DNA of 64,000 bases. Source: JACDQM01 sp044373315. GTDB taxonomy: Bacteria; Pseudomonadota; Gammaproteobacteria; Burkholderiales; Burkholderiaceae_C. The stretch is taken from contig NZ_JBILQK010000007.1 of assembly GCF_044373315.1 (NCBI RefSeq), positions 22,187 to 86,186 of the forward strand, read 5' to 3'. A model generated the notes under the pieces. It did no database searches. It worked only from the letters and a program-made list of their open reading frames with translations, and was not told the DNA's origin. Numbering within the stretch: the first letter of the stretch is position 1; each line of letters starts with the position of its first letter. Positions 8,390 through 17,334 of the stretch are shown one piece after another. The position numbers were made by a program, and so were the translations under genes.

Positions 8390-9082
8390 ATGTTTCTGCA
8401 CGGTTTTCTTCCCAGCCTGCTGGAAGGCGCGATGGTCACGCTGAGCGTGGCCCTGGCTTCGATGGCGCTGGCCATGGTGCTGGGCCTGGCGGGAGCGATG
8501 GCCAAGCTGTCGCGCTGGGCCTTCGCCCGCGGTCTGGCCCATGTCTACACCACGCTGATCCGCGGCGTGCCGGATCTGGTCCTGATGCTGCTGATCTTTT
8601 ATGGCGGCCAGGTGGCGATCAACGAGATCGCACTGCGCCTGGGCCATGAGGACTACATCGACATCAACCCCTATGTGGCCGGTGTGGCCACCATCGGCTT
8701 CATCTTCGGCGCCTACCTGACCGAGGCCTTCCGCGGCGCCTTCATGGCGGTGCCGCCGGGACAGCGCGAAGCCGGCCTTGCCTTTGGCATGAGCCCCTGG
8801 CAGGTCAGCTGGCGCATCACCTTCCCGCAGATGTTCCGCCATGTGCTGCCGGGCCTGTCCAACAACTGGCTGGTGCTGATCAAGAGCACGGCCATCGTCT
8901 CGGTGATCGGCCTGCACGATCTGATGACACGCGGCTCGCAGGCCGCCGGCACCACGCGCGAACCCTTCTCCTTCTACCTGGCCGTAGCGGTGATCTACCT
9001 GGCCTTCACGACGCTATCTGAACTGCTGTTCGACCAATTGCAGCGGCGCTTCTCGATCGGCGTGCGCAAGGGTTCGCTATGA
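8390..9082 (+). CDS. Amino acid ABC transporter permease (HisQ/AotQ type)
   Basis: Inner-membrane subunit of the arginine/ornithine-type importer, 230 residues. The N-terminal hydrophobic segments (LLEGAMVTLSVALASMALAMVLGLAG) are followed by the typical LIRGVPDLVLMLLIFYGG and VAGVATIGFIFGAYLTEAFRGAF. The cytoplasmic EAA loop reads AGLAFGMSPWQVSWRITFPQ and docks the ATPase. The ATG at 8390 has a weak GGATAG upstream. It overlaps the next permease by ATGA, as expected for a heterodimeric HisQ/HisM pair made in equal amounts. Confidence 0.93.
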   Translation: MFLHGFLPSLLEGAMVTLSVALASMALAMVLGLAGAMAKLSRWAFARGLAHVYTTLIRGVPDLVLMLLIFYGGQVAINEIALRLGHEDYIDINPYVAGVATIGFIFGAYLTEAFRGAFMAVPPGQREAGLAFGMSPWQVSWRITFPQMFRHVLPGLSNNWLVLIKSTAIVSVIGLHDLMTRGSQAAGTTREPFSFYLAVAVIYLAFTTLSELLFDQLQRRFSIGVRKGSL

Positions 9083-9765
9083 ACTTCGAAGCCATCGTCG
9101 AGAACCTGCCGCTCTACCTGAGCGGCGCCTGGACCACGCTGCAGCTGCTGCTGATCTCGCTGTCGCTGGGCCTGCTGCTGGCGATTCCGCTGGCGGTGCT
9201 GCGCAGCCTGCCGTCGCCGTGGATCTCGCGGCCAATCTGGTTCTACACCTATGTGTTCCGCGGCACACCAATGCTGGTGCAGCTGTTCCTGATCTATTAC
9301 GGCCTGGCCCAGTTCGAGTGGGTGCGCGAGAGCCTGCTGTGGCCCTGGTTCAGCTCGGCCTGGTTCTGCGTCTGCCTGGCCTTCGTGCTGAACACCTGCG
9401 CCTACACGGTGGAGATCATCGCCGGCGCGATCCGGGCCTTGCCGCATGGCGAGATCGAGGCCGCCAAGTCGCTGGGCATGAGCCGCTGGGTGATGCTGCG
9501 CCGAATCGTGCTGCCCAGCGCGCTGCGGCGCGCGCTACCGGCCTACAGCAACGAGGCCATCTTCATGCTGCACGGCACCGCGCTGGCAAGCATCGTGACT
9601 CTGATGGACCTGACCGGCGCAGCGCGCCAGGTCAATGCCACTTACTACATCCCTTTCGAGGCCTTCATCACCGCCGCCGTCTTCTACTTCCTGATGACGC
9701 TGGTGCTGGTGGGCCTGTTCCACAAGGCCGAGGCGCGCTGGCTCAAGCCACTGATGCCGCGCTGA
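9079..9765 (+). CDS. Amino acid ABC transporter permease (HisM/AotM type)
   Basis: Second permease subunit, 228 residues. It carries FRGTPMLVQLFLIYYGLAQF, the segment TCAYTVEIIAGAIRALPHGE, and the EAA loop EAAKSLGMSRWVMLRRIVLP near residues 130 to 155. It ends with FLMTLVLVGLFHKAEARWL. Five hydrophobic segments are apparent. The start overlaps the preceding stop codon (ATGA). The next gene begins 6 bp after its stop. Confidence 0.93.
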   Translation: MNFEAIVENLPLYLSGAWTTLQLLLISLSLGLLLAIPLAVLRSLPSPWISRPIWFYTYVFRGTPMLVQLFLIYYGLAQFEWVRESLLWPWFSSAWFCVCLAFVLNTCAYTVEIIAGAIRALPHGEIEAAKSLGMSRWVMLRRIVLPSALRRALPAYSNEAIFMLHGTALASIVTLMDLTGAARQVNATYYIPFEAFITAAVFYFLMTLVLVGLFHKAEARWLKPLMPR

Positions 9766-9771
9766 GCACCC

Positions 9772-10899
9772 ATGCAACAACGCAAACACCTCCTGACTTC
9801 CCCGGCGCCGGGCACGCAGCGCGAGCTCGTTTCGCTGCATTACGGCCAGTCCGTCGAGCCGGGCCAAGGCCCCAAGTGCTATATCCAGGCCTCGCTGCAC
9901 GCCGACGAACTGCCGGGCATGCTGGTAGCCCACCACCTGCGCAAACGCCTGGATGCGCTCGAAGCCGAGGGCCGCCTCCGCGGCGAAATCGTGCTGGTCC
10001 CGATGGCCAACCCGATCGGCCTGTCGCAGTTCCTGCTGCACGGCCACCTGGGCCGTTTCGAGAGCTGCAGCGGCGAGAACTTCAACCGCCACTACCCCGA
10101 CCTGGCCGCCATCGCCGGTGCGGTGGTCGAGTCCGAACTCGGGCCCGATCTTGAACACAATGTGCGCGTCGTCAAGCGCGCCCTGCACGCTGCGGCCAAG
10201 GCCGCGCCGGCCGACACCGAGCTGCAGTCGCTGCGCCGGACGCTGCTGAGCCTGTCGGCCGACGCCGACATCGTGCTGGACCTGCACTGCGACGCGCAGG
10301 CCACCATGCACCTCTACACCGAGACGCCCTGCTGGCCCGAATGCGAGCCGCTGGCGGCCTACCTGGGCGCGCAGGTGACGCTGCTGGCCCAGGACTCCGG
10401 CGACCAGCCCTTCGACGAGGCCTGCTCGCAGCCCTGGTGGAAGCTGGCAAAGCGCTTCGGCGAGCGCTTCCCGCTGCGCCAGGCCTGCCTGTCGGTGACC
10501 GTGGAATTGCGCGGCCAGGCCGATGTGGAGCATGCCCAGGCCGAAGCCGACGCGCGCCATCTGATCGATTTCCTGACGCTGCGCGGCTTCATCAGCGGCG
10601 AGGTACCGCCACTGCCCGCGCCGCTGGGCGACGCCCGCCCGCTCGCCGGCTGCATGCCGCTGAAGACACCGGTGGCCGGCGTGCTGACCTTTGTGCGTCA
10701 TGTCGGCGAGATGGTCAGTGCCGGCGAGGTGCTGGCCCATGTGATCGACCCGATCAGCAATGCCGTCACCGAGCTGAAGAGCCCCGTCGACGGCCTGTTC
10801 TTCGCCCGCGACTGCGTGCGTTATGCACATGCCGGCATGAAGGTCGGCAAGGTGGCCGGAACAACCGCCCTGCGCACCGGCAAGCTGCTTGGGGACTGA
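9772..10899 (+). CDS. AotO-like succinylglutamate desuccinylase/aspartoacylase family protein
   Basis: A zinc-dependent carboxypeptidase-like amidohydrolase of 375 residues. Metal ligands expected for the family are visible: the HxxE motif in SLHADELPG (about residues 42 to 50) and the later histidine in VLDLHCD (about residue 169). The substrate-binding segment ENFNRHYPD is present. The C-terminal part from about residue 300 (TPVAGVLTFVRHVGEMVSAG, then SPVDGLFFARD) resembles a lipoyl/biotinyl-type beta barrel found in members of this family. It occupies the position of aotO in the Pseudomonas aotJQMOP operon. A role in removing an N-acyl group from an imported or catabolic arginine derivative is inference; the true substrate is unknown. 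Confidence 0.8.
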   Translation: MQQRKHLLTSPAPGTQRELVSLHYGQSVEPGQGPKCYIQASLHADELPGMLVAHHLRKRLDALEAEGRLRGEIVLVPMANPIGLSQFLLHGHLGRFESCSGENFNRHYPDLAAIAGAVVESELGPDLEHNVRVVKRALHAAAKAAPADTELQSLRRTLLSLSADADIVLDLHCDAQATMHLYTETPCWPECEPLAAYLGAQVTLLAQDSGDQPFDEACSQPWWKLAKRFGERFPLRQACLSVTVELRGQADVEHAQAEADARHLIDFLTLRGFISGEVPPLPAPLGDARPLAGCMPLKTPVAGVLTFVRHVGEMVSAGEVLAHVIDPISNAVTELKSPVDGLFFARDCVRYAHAGMKVGKVAGTTALRTGKLLGD

Positions 10900-10900
10900 G

Positions 10901-11671
10901 ATGAGCACCAGCAGCCTCACCGTCGAAAATCTGCACAAGCGCTATGGCGAGCGCGAGGTGCTCAAGGGCGTCTCGCTGTCGGCGAACCAGGGCGATGTGA
11001 TCACGCTGATCGGTTCCTCCGGCTCAGGCAAGAGCACCTTTCTGCGCTGCCTGAACCTGCTGGAACAGCCCTGGGAAGGCCGGCTCACACTGACCGGCGA
11101 GGAACTGAAGCTGGTGCGCGACCGCGACGGCAGCCTCAAGGCCGCCGATGCCAAGCAGCTGCAGCGCTGGCGCGCGCGCCTTGCCATGGTGTTCCAGAAC
11201 TTCAATCTCTGGGGCCACCGCACGGTGCTGGAAAACGTCATCGAGGCGCCGGTCCATGTGCTCGGCGTGCCCAAGGCCGAAGCATTGGAAAAGGCCGAGG
11301 CGCTGCTGGCCCGCGTGGGCGTGGCGCACCGCAAGGACGTCTACCCGGCCCAGCTCTCTGGCGGCGAGCAGCAGCGCGTGGCGATCGCCCGCGCGCTGGC
11401 CGTCGAGCCCGAGGTGATGCTGTTCGACGAGCCGACCTCCGCGCTGGACCCTGAGCTGGTGGGCGAAGTGCTTAAGGTGATGCGCGACCTGGCCGCCGAG
11501 GGCCGCACGATGATCGTGGTCACGCATGAGATGGGTTTTGCGCGCGAGGTGTCCACGCACACGATGTTCCTGCACCAGGGCCGTGTCGAGGAAGAGGGCC
11601 ATCCGCGCGAAGTGCTGGCCCGGCCGCAGAGCCAGCGCCTGCAGCAGTTCCTCAGCGGCGGGCTGAAGTAA
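10901..11671 (+). CDS. Amino acid ABC transporter ATP-binding protein (HisP/AotP type)
   Basis: ATPase subunit of the importer, 256 residues. Walker A GSSGSGKST near residue 36, Q-loop MVFQNFNLWGHRTVLENV, signature LSGGEQQR near 151, Walker B VMLFDEPTSALDPE near 172 and H-loop VVTHEMGFA are all intact. The D-loop SALD is present. The start at 10901 lies one base after the aotO-like stop codon; the in-frame codons just upstream belong to that stop region. This is the last gene of the operon, and the next gene faces it only 9 bp away. Confidence 0.95.
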   Translation: MSTSSLTVENLHKRYGEREVLKGVSLSANQGDVITLIGSSGSGKSTFLRCLNLLEQPWEGRLTLTGEELKLVRDRDGSLKAADAKQLQRWRARLAMVFQNFNLWGHRTVLENVIEAPVHVLGVPKAEALEKAEALLARVGVAHRKDVYPAQLSGGEQQRVAIARALAVEPEVMLFDEPTSALDPELVGEVLKVMRDLAAEGRTMIVVTHEMGFAREVSTHTMFLHQGRVEEEGHPREVLARPQSQRLQQFLSGGLK

Positions 11672-11680
11672 GGTCGGGGC

Positions 11681-12370
11681 CTACAGGCCTGCCGGGCCGA
11701 AGCCGGAATTGCCGAAGCCCGAGGCCACGAAGGCGCTGCCCACATCGCGCCAGTCATAGTCCATCTGCCGCGCGGTACGCAAGGCCAGTTCCATCGACGC
11801 CAGCTCGGCCACCAGATGCAGGCTCAGGTCGATGCCGGCGGAAATACCCGCCGATGTGAACATGCGGCAGCGCCCGCCCTTGTGCACCCAGGGCCTTGCC
11901 TCGACCCAGCGCTGCGGGCTGGGCAGCACCGTCAGCAGCGAGCCCGAGGCCAGAGAGGCGGCGCGCAGATCGTCCAGGTCTTCCCAATGCGTGATGGCCT
12001 GGCGCTCGTTCAGCAGGCCGGCCTTCTCCAGCAGAAACGCGCCGGTGCAGATCGAGGCGAGCACCTTGGTCTGAAGGCTCTGCGCGGTCAGCCAATCGTC
12101 CAGGCCCGGGCGGTTCAGCTCGGCGCTCACGACGCCGCCTGGAATGATCAGCACGTCCAGGCCCTGGGCCTGCTCACGTGCCATCACCGGCGTCACCAGC
12201 AGACCTCCACGCGCGCGCACCGGTCCAGGCGCTGAACCCAGCGTCAACACCTCGAAAGGCGCCGCCAGGCCGTCGCGCTCAGCCAAGCGCGAGGCGGTCG
12301 AGAACACCTCGAACGGGCCAGCGAAATCCAGCACCTCGACCTCGTCAAACAGATAGATTCCGACCTTCAT
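11681..12370 (-). CDS. DJ-1/PfpI family protein (GATase1-like)
   Basis: A 229-residue DJ-1/PfpI superfamily protein. It starts MKVGIYLFDEVEVLDFAGPFEVF, matches the N-terminal domain of AraC-type regulators such as GlxA, and has the nucleophile elbow ASICTGAFLLEKAGLL with Cys near residue 104. The protein ends after YDWRDVGSAFVASGFG with no helix-turn-helix domain, so it is the stand-alone form. Related stand-alone proteins include isonitrile hydratases and uncharacterised hydratases. ATG 12370 is preferred over an upstream in-frame start at 12406. In Pseudomonas the aot operon is followed by argR, an AraC-family regulator with this same N-terminal fold; here only the fold is present, on the opposite strand. 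Confidence 0.82.
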   Translation of the reverse strand: MKVGIYLFDEVEVLDFAGPFEVFSTASRLAERDGLAAPFEVLTLGSAPGPVRARGGLLVTPVMAREQAQGLDVLIIPGGVVSAELNRPGLDDWLTAQSLQTKVLASICTGAFLLEKAGLLNERQAITHWEDLDDLRAASLASGSLLTVLPSPQRWVEARPWVHKGGRCRMFTSAGISAGIDLSLHLVAELASMELALRTARQMDYDWRDVGSAFVASGFGNSGFGPAGL

Positions 12371-12452
12371 TCGCAGATGCTCCAAGCTGACGCAGGCGCG
12401 AAGCATGCCACGTGAAGCGCCGGCCGAGGTCTGGGTCTATCCCCTGCCTCTC

Positions 12453-12481
12453 TACAATGCCGGTAGCCCCCGACTGGGGCT
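12453..12481 (+). promoter_or_regulatory. mfd -10 element and 5'-terminal hairpin
   Basis: TACAAT at 12453-12458 places the predicted start of transcription at 12465. Exactly there begins a hairpin: arms AGCCCC (12465-12470) and GGGGCT (12476-12481) around CGACT. The leader to the mfd ATG would be 35 nt. A hairpin at the extreme 5' end could protect the transcript or tune early elongation. The -35 is not obvious. Confidence 0.4.
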
Positions 12482-12499
12482 GTTGTCGTTTCTGAAGCC

Positions 12500-15400
12500 A
12501 TGCACCTGCCTCCCATCCTCCCCGGCAAGAAATTCAACCAGCCGCGCCCCACCGGCTCGGCCGACGCGCTGCTGCTGGCGCGCTTTGCGCAAGCGCAGGC
12601 AGCGGCCGGCCGCCTGTGCGCTGTGATCACCGCCGAGCCCGGCGACACGCAGCGCCTGGAAGACGAGCTGAAGTTCTTCGCGCCCGAGTTGCGCGTGGCT
12701 GTCTTTCCCGACTGGGAAACCCTGCCCTACGACAGCTTCAGCCCGCACCAGGACCTGATTTCCGAGCGCCTGGCCACGCTGTGGCGGCTGCTGCAAGCCC
12801 AAGGCAAGAAGCACGAGGACCGGGATGTCGACGTGGTGCTGCTGCCGGCCACCACGGCGTTGACGCGTCTGGCGCCACCCGCCTTTCTGGCCGCCACCAC
12901 CTTCAACTTCAAAACCAAGCAGCGCCTGGACGAGACCAGCCTGAAGTCGCAGCTCACGCTGGGCGGCTACCAGCATGTCTCGCAGGTGGTGTCGCCCGGC
13001 GAATACGCGGTGCGCGGCGGCCTGATCGACCTGTTCCCGATGGGTTCGCTGGTGCCCTACCGCGTCGACCTGTTCGGCGACGAGGTGGATTCCATCCGCA
13101 CCTTCGACCCCGACAGCCAGCGCAGCCTCTACCCCGTGCCCGAGGTGCGCCTGCTGCCCGGCCGCGAATTCCCGCTGGATGAGTCGGCGCGCAAGGCCTT
13201 TCGCGCCCGCTGGCGCGAGAAGATGGAAGGCGACCCGACCAAGGCGCGCATCTACAAGGACATCGACCAGGGCATTGCCACTGGCGGTATCGAGTACTTT
13301 CTGCCGATCTTCTTCGAGCAGACTGCCAGCATCTTCGACTTCCTCGGCAGCGAGGCCGCACTGGCCCTGCACGGCGAGATCGACGAGGCGCTGAACCGCT
13401 TCTGGACCGATACACGCGAACGCCACCGCTTCCTGCAGCACGACCCCGAGCGGCCCATTCTGCCGCCGGAAGAGATCTTCCTGAAGGTCGAGGAGTTCTT
13501 CGCCGCCACGCACCCGCATGCGGTGCTGGCGGTGCGCGGCAACGAGCCGGTGGAGTGGGCGCGCCCGCTGCCCGACGTCAGCGTGGAGCGCGGCGCGCAG
13601 GAGCCGCTGGCCCGCCTGGCCACTCACCTGCAGAGCACGCCGCACCGCGTGCTGCTACTGGCTGAGAGCGAGGGCCGGCGCGAGAGCCTGCTGGAATTGC
13701 TGCGCGACAACAAGATCGACCCGCCCTCGGTGAAGGACCTGACCGAGTTCGAGGCCGGCGACGAGAAATTCGCAATCACCGCAGCGCCGCTGGCATCGGG
13801 TTTCTTCTGGTTTGAGCCAGAAGACGGGCGGACGATCCAGTTGTTCACCGAGACCGAGCTCTTCGCCACGACGCCGACCACACGCCGGCGCCGCAAGCAG
13901 GAGCAGGTCAGCGACGTCAATGCGCTGATCAAGGATCTCAGCGAACTGAAGGTCGGCGACCCGGTGGTGCATGTAAACCACGGTATCGGCCGCTACCAGG
14001 GCCTGATCCACATCGACCTGGGCGATGGCCCTTCGGAGTTCCTGCACCTCGAATACGCCGACAAGGCCACGCTTTATGTGCCGGTGGCACAGCTGCACCT
14101 GATCAGCCGCTACACCGGCGTGTCAGCTGAAGAAGCACCGCTGCACCGGCTGGGCTCGGGTCAGTGGGAAAAGGCCAAGCGCCGCGCTGCCGAGCAGGTA
14201 CGCGACACCGCGGCCGAGCTGCTGAATCTCTACGCCCGCCGCGCGGCCCGCGAAGGCCATGCCTTCCGCTATTCGGGCCACGACTACGAGGCCTTCGCGG
14301 CCAGCTTCGGCTTCGAGGAAACACCCGACCAGCGCGCCGCCATCCATGCGGTGATCCAGGACATGATTTCGCCCAAGCCGATGGACCGCCTGGTCTGCGG
14401 CGATGTGGGTTTCGGCAAGACGGAAGTCGCGCTGCGCGCCGCTTTTGTTGCTGTCATGGGTGGCAAGCAGGTGGCGCTTCTGGCACCCACCACGCTGCTG
14501 GCCGAGCAGCATTACCAGAACATCGCCGACCGCTTCGGCAAATGGCCCGTCAAGGTGGCCGAGATGAGCCGTTTCCGCTCAGCCAAGGAAATCAAGGCCG
14601 CGATGGAAGGCCTGGCGGACGGCACCATCGACATCGTTATCGGCACGCACAAGCTGCTCTCGGCCGACGTGAAGTTCGCGCGCCTTGGCCTCTTGATCAT
14701 CGACGAGGAGCACCGTTTCGGCGTACGGCACAAGGAGGCGATGAAGGCCATGCGCGCCGAGGTGGACGTGCTGACGCTGACCGCCACCCCGATTCCGCGC
14801 ACGCTTGGTATGGCGCTGGAAGGCCTGCGTGACCTGAGCGTGATCGCCACCGCGCCGCAGCGGCGCCTGGCCATCAAGACCTTTGTGCGCAGCGAGACCA
14901 GCGGCACCATCCGCGAGGCGGTGCTGCGCGAATTGAAGCGCGGCGGCCAGGTCTACTTCCTGCACAACGAGGTGGAGACCATCGAGAACCGACGCCAGAA
15001 GCTCGAAGAGCTGGTGCCGGAGGCGCGCATCGTCATCGCCCACGGCCAGATGCCCGAGCGCGAGCTGGAGCGCGTGATGCGCGAGTTCGTGCAGGGCAAG
15101 CACAACCTGCTGCTGTGCTCAACCATCATCGAGACCGGCATCGACGTGCCCAGCGCCAACACCATCATCATGAGCCGCGCCGACAAGTTCGGCCTGGCCC
15201 AGCTGCACCAGCTACGCGGCCGCGTCGGCCGCTCGCACCACCAAGCCTATGCCTACCTGATGGTGCCGGACGTGGAAGGCCTGAGCAAGCAGGCGGCACA
15301 GCGGCTGGAGGCGATCCAGGCGATGGAAGAGCTGGGCTCGGGCTTCTATCTGGCGATGCACGACCTGGAGATCCGCGGCGCCGGCGAGGTGCTGGGCGAG

Positions 15401-15964
15401 AACCAGAGCGGCAACATGATGGAAGTGGGCTTCCAGCTCTACAACGAGATGCTGTCGGAAGCGGTGCGCTGCCTGAAGGCCGGCAAGGAACCCGACCTGC
15501 TGAGCCCGCTGGGCGCCACCACCGAGATCAATCTGCACGCGCCTGCGCTGCTGCCCGATGCCTACTGCGGCGACGTGCACGTACGGCTCTCGCTCTACAA
15601 GCGCCTGGCCACGGCCGAGAAGCCCGAGCAAATCGACGCAATGCTGGAAGAGATCACCGACCGCTTCGGCAAGCTGCCGGCCCAGGGCCAGACCCTGTTC
15701 GACACGCACCGCCTGCGCGTGCTGGCCAAGCCCTATGGCGTCGCCAAGATCGACGCCGCACCCACGGTGATGAACATCAACTTCCGCCCCAACCCGCCGA
15801 TCGACGCGATGCGTGTGATCGAACTGGTGCAGAAGAACCGGACCATCAAGCTGGTCGGCAACGACAAGCTGCGCATCGACAAGCAGCTCTCCGATCCCAA
15901 GGACCGGGCGCAGGCGATCCGCGAAGTGCTGCGCCTGCTGGGACAACCGATCAAGCAAGACTGA
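12500..15964 (+). CDS. mfd: Transcription-repair coupling factor
   Basis: Mfd removes RNA polymerase stalled at DNA lesions and recruits UvrA. It has 1154 residues, close to E. coli (1148). The N-terminal UvrB-homology region (DWETLPYDSFSPHQD) is followed by the CarD-like polymerase-interaction domain from about 480 (KVGDPVVHVNHGIGRYQGL). Next come two RecG-type helicase domains: Walker A GDVGFGKTE near 635, DEEH near 734, TATPIPRTL near 757, and the motif VI region HQLRGRVGRS near 905. The C-terminal TRCF domain follows from about 1000. All motor motifs look intact. serB begins 16 bp after the stop codon. Confidence 0.97.
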   Translation: MHLPPILPGKKFNQPRPTGSADALLLARFAQAQAAAGRLCAVITAEPGDTQRLEDELKFFAPELRVAVFPDWETLPYDSFSPHQDLISERLATLWRLLQAQGKKHEDRDVDVVLLPATTALTRLAPPAFLAATTFNFKTKQRLDETSLKSQLTLGGYQHVSQVVSPGEYAVRGGLIDLFPMGSLVPYRVDLFGDEVDSIRTFDPDSQRSLYPVPEVRLLPGREFPLDESARKAFRARWREKMEGDPTKARIYKDIDQGIATGGIEYFLPIFFEQTASIFDFLGSEAALALHGEIDEALNRFWTDTRERHRFLQHDPERPILPPEEIFLKVEEFFAATHPHAVLAVRGNEPVEWARPLPDVSVERGAQEPLARLATHLQSTPHRVLLLAESEGRRESLLELLRDNKIDPPSVKDLTEFEAGDEKFAITAAPLASGFFWFEPEDGRTIQLFTETELFATTPTTRRRRKQEQVSDVNALIKDLSELKVGDPVVHVNHGIGRYQGLIHIDLGDGPSEFLHLEYADKATLYVPVAQLHLISRYTGVSAEEAPLHRLGSGQWEKAKRRAAEQVRDTAAELLNLYARRAAREGHAFRYSGHDYEAFAASFGFEETPDQRAAIHAVIQDMISPKPMDRLVCGDVGFGKTEVALRAAFVAVMGGKQVALLAPTTLLAEQHYQNIADRFGKWPVKVAEMSRFRSAKEIKAAMEGLADGTIDIVIGTHKLLSADVKFARLGLLIIDEEHRFGVRHKEAMKAMRAEVDVLTLTATPIPRTLGMALEGLRDLSVIATAPQRRLAIKTFVRSETSGTIREAVLRELKRGGQVYFLHNEVETIENRRQKLEELVPEARIVIAHGQMPERELERVMREFVQGKHNLLLCSTIIETGIDVPSANTIIMSRADKFGLAQLHQLRGRVGRSHHQAYAYLMVPDVEGLSKQAAQRLEAIQAMEELGSGFYLAMHDLEIRGAGEVLGENQSGNMMEVGFQLYNEMLSEAVRCLKAGKEPDLLSPLGATTEINLHAPALLPDAYCGDVHVRLSLYKRLATAEKPEQIDAMLEEITDRFGKLPAQGQTLFDTHRLRVLAKPYGVAKIDAAPTVMNINFRPNPPIDAMRVIELVQKNRTIKLVGNDKLRIDKQLSDPKDRAQAIREVLRLLGQPIKQD

Positions 15965-15980
15965 AGACAGAAGCTCCACC

Positions 15981-16688
15981 ATGCAAGACCTAACTCTGCC
16001 CGCCCTGGTGACCCAAGGCTTCACCCCGCCGCTGTCGCTGGCTGAATTCAAGCTGGCGGCCTTTGACATGGACTCGACGCTGATCACCATAGAGTGCATC
16101 GACGAGATCGCCGACGCCGCTGGCCGCAAGGCCGAGGTGGCCGCGATCACCGAGGCGGCGATGCGCGGCGAGATCACCGACTTCAAGGACAGCCTGCGCC
16201 GCCGCCTGGCCCTGCTGCAAGGCGTGCCGGCCACGGCGCTGGACGGCGTGCTGAATGACCGCCTGCGCTTCAACCCCGGCGCGCGCGAGCTGTGCGCCGC
16301 GCTGAAGGCCGCCGGGCTCAAGCTGGTGCTGGTGTCGGGCGGTTTCACTTTCTTCACCCGCTATGTCGCGGCCCAGCTGGGCATGGACTATGTGCGCAGC
16401 AACGAGCTAGAGATTGTTGACGACGCCCTTACCGGCCGGCTAATCCCACAGCCCTGGGGCGAGATCTGCGACGGCGCCGAGAAGCGCCGCATGCTGCAGG
16501 AGTGCTGCGACAAGATCGGCTGCACGCCCAAGCAGGCCATCGCGGTGGGCGACGGCGCCAATGATCTGCTGATGATGGGCGAGGCCGGCCTGTCGGTCGC
16601 CTTCCACGCCAAGCCCAAGGTGCGTGAACAGGCCATGGTGGCGATCAACAGCGGCGGGCTGGAACAGCTGCTGCAGATCCTGCGATGA
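15981..16688 (+). CDS. serB: Phosphoserine phosphatase
   Basis: Last step of serine biosynthesis, O-phosphoserine to serine. 235 residues, HAD superfamily. Catalytic DxDST is present as FDMDSTLI near residues 29 to 36, motif II as VLVSGGFTFF, and motif III/IV as AVGDGANDLLMM near 191. It lacks the N-terminal ACT domains of some SerB proteins. ATG 15981 lies 16 bp after mfd. The next gene overlaps by ATGA, so mfd-serB-flavin reductase is probably one transcript. Confidence 0.95.
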   Translation: MQDLTLPALVTQGFTPPLSLAEFKLAAFDMDSTLITIECIDEIADAAGRKAEVAAITEAAMRGEITDFKDSLRRRLALLQGVPATALDGVLNDRLRFNPGARELCAALKAAGLKLVLVSGGFTFFTRYVAAQLGMDYVRSNELEIVDDALTGRLIPQPWGEICDGAEKRRMLQECCDKIGCTPKQAIAVGDGANDLLMMGEAGLSVAFHAKPKVREQAMVAINSGGLEQLLQILR

Positions 16689-17254
16689 CACGCGTCGCCG
16701 TCGATCTGGCCAAAGCCAGCCGTCTACTCAACCACGGCCCCACGGTGCTGGTCGCCAGCGCGCATGGCGCGCAGCGCGATGTGATGGCCGCGGCCTGGAA
16801 CATGCCGTTGGACTTCAGCCCGCCCAAGGTGGCGGTGGTGATCGACAAGAACACCTTCACACGTGGCCTGGTAGAGGCCTCGGGCGAGTTCGTGCTGGCC
16901 GTGCCCTGCGCGGCGCAGATCGAAATGGTGGTCGGAGTGGGCAACAGCTCAGGGCGCGAGCTTGACAAGTACGCGCACTGGCAGATCGGCACCGAAACCG
17001 CATCGCAGGTCGGCGCGCCCCTGATCCAGGGCTGTCTGGCCTGGCTGGAGTGCCGCATCTACCCCGAGCCGCACAACCAGCAGACTTACGACCTCTTTCT
17101 CGCCGAAGTGGTGGCTGCCTGGGCCGAGGACTGGGCCTTCAAGGAGGGGCACTGGCAAGACCTGCCCGAGCCGCAACGCGCCATGCACCATCTGGGCGGT
17201 GGCAATTTCTTCACCAGCGGCGGGCTGTTGCCGGGAAACCCGCCTACGGCCTGA
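16685..17254 (+). CDS. Flavin reductase family protein
   Basis: A 189-residue FMN-binding split-barrel protein of the flavin reductase-like family. It contains MAAAWNMPLDFSPPKVAVVID and ASGEFVLAVPCAAQIEMV, matching the FMN-binding part of this family. Members reduce flavin with NAD(P)H for monooxygenases or act as FMN-dependent oxidoreductases; no partner monooxygenase is nearby. It is coupled to serB by a 4-base overlap. The role here is unknown. Confidence 0.85.
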   Translation: MTRVAVDLAKASRLLNHGPTVLVASAHGAQRDVMAAAWNMPLDFSPPKVAVVIDKNTFTRGLVEASGEFVLAVPCAAQIEMVVGVGNSSGRELDKYAHWQIGTETASQVGAPLIQGCLAWLECRIYPEPHNQQTYDLFLAEVVAAWAEDWAFKEGHWQDLPEPQRAMHHLGGGNFFTSGGLLPGNPPTA

Positions 17255-17334
17255 GACGGATTCCAGAGCTTGCCGGCAGGCGCCATCTGGCGCGATGATG
17301 ACGCTAGAGCTGCAAACCTGCAGCGGGAGCGCCG

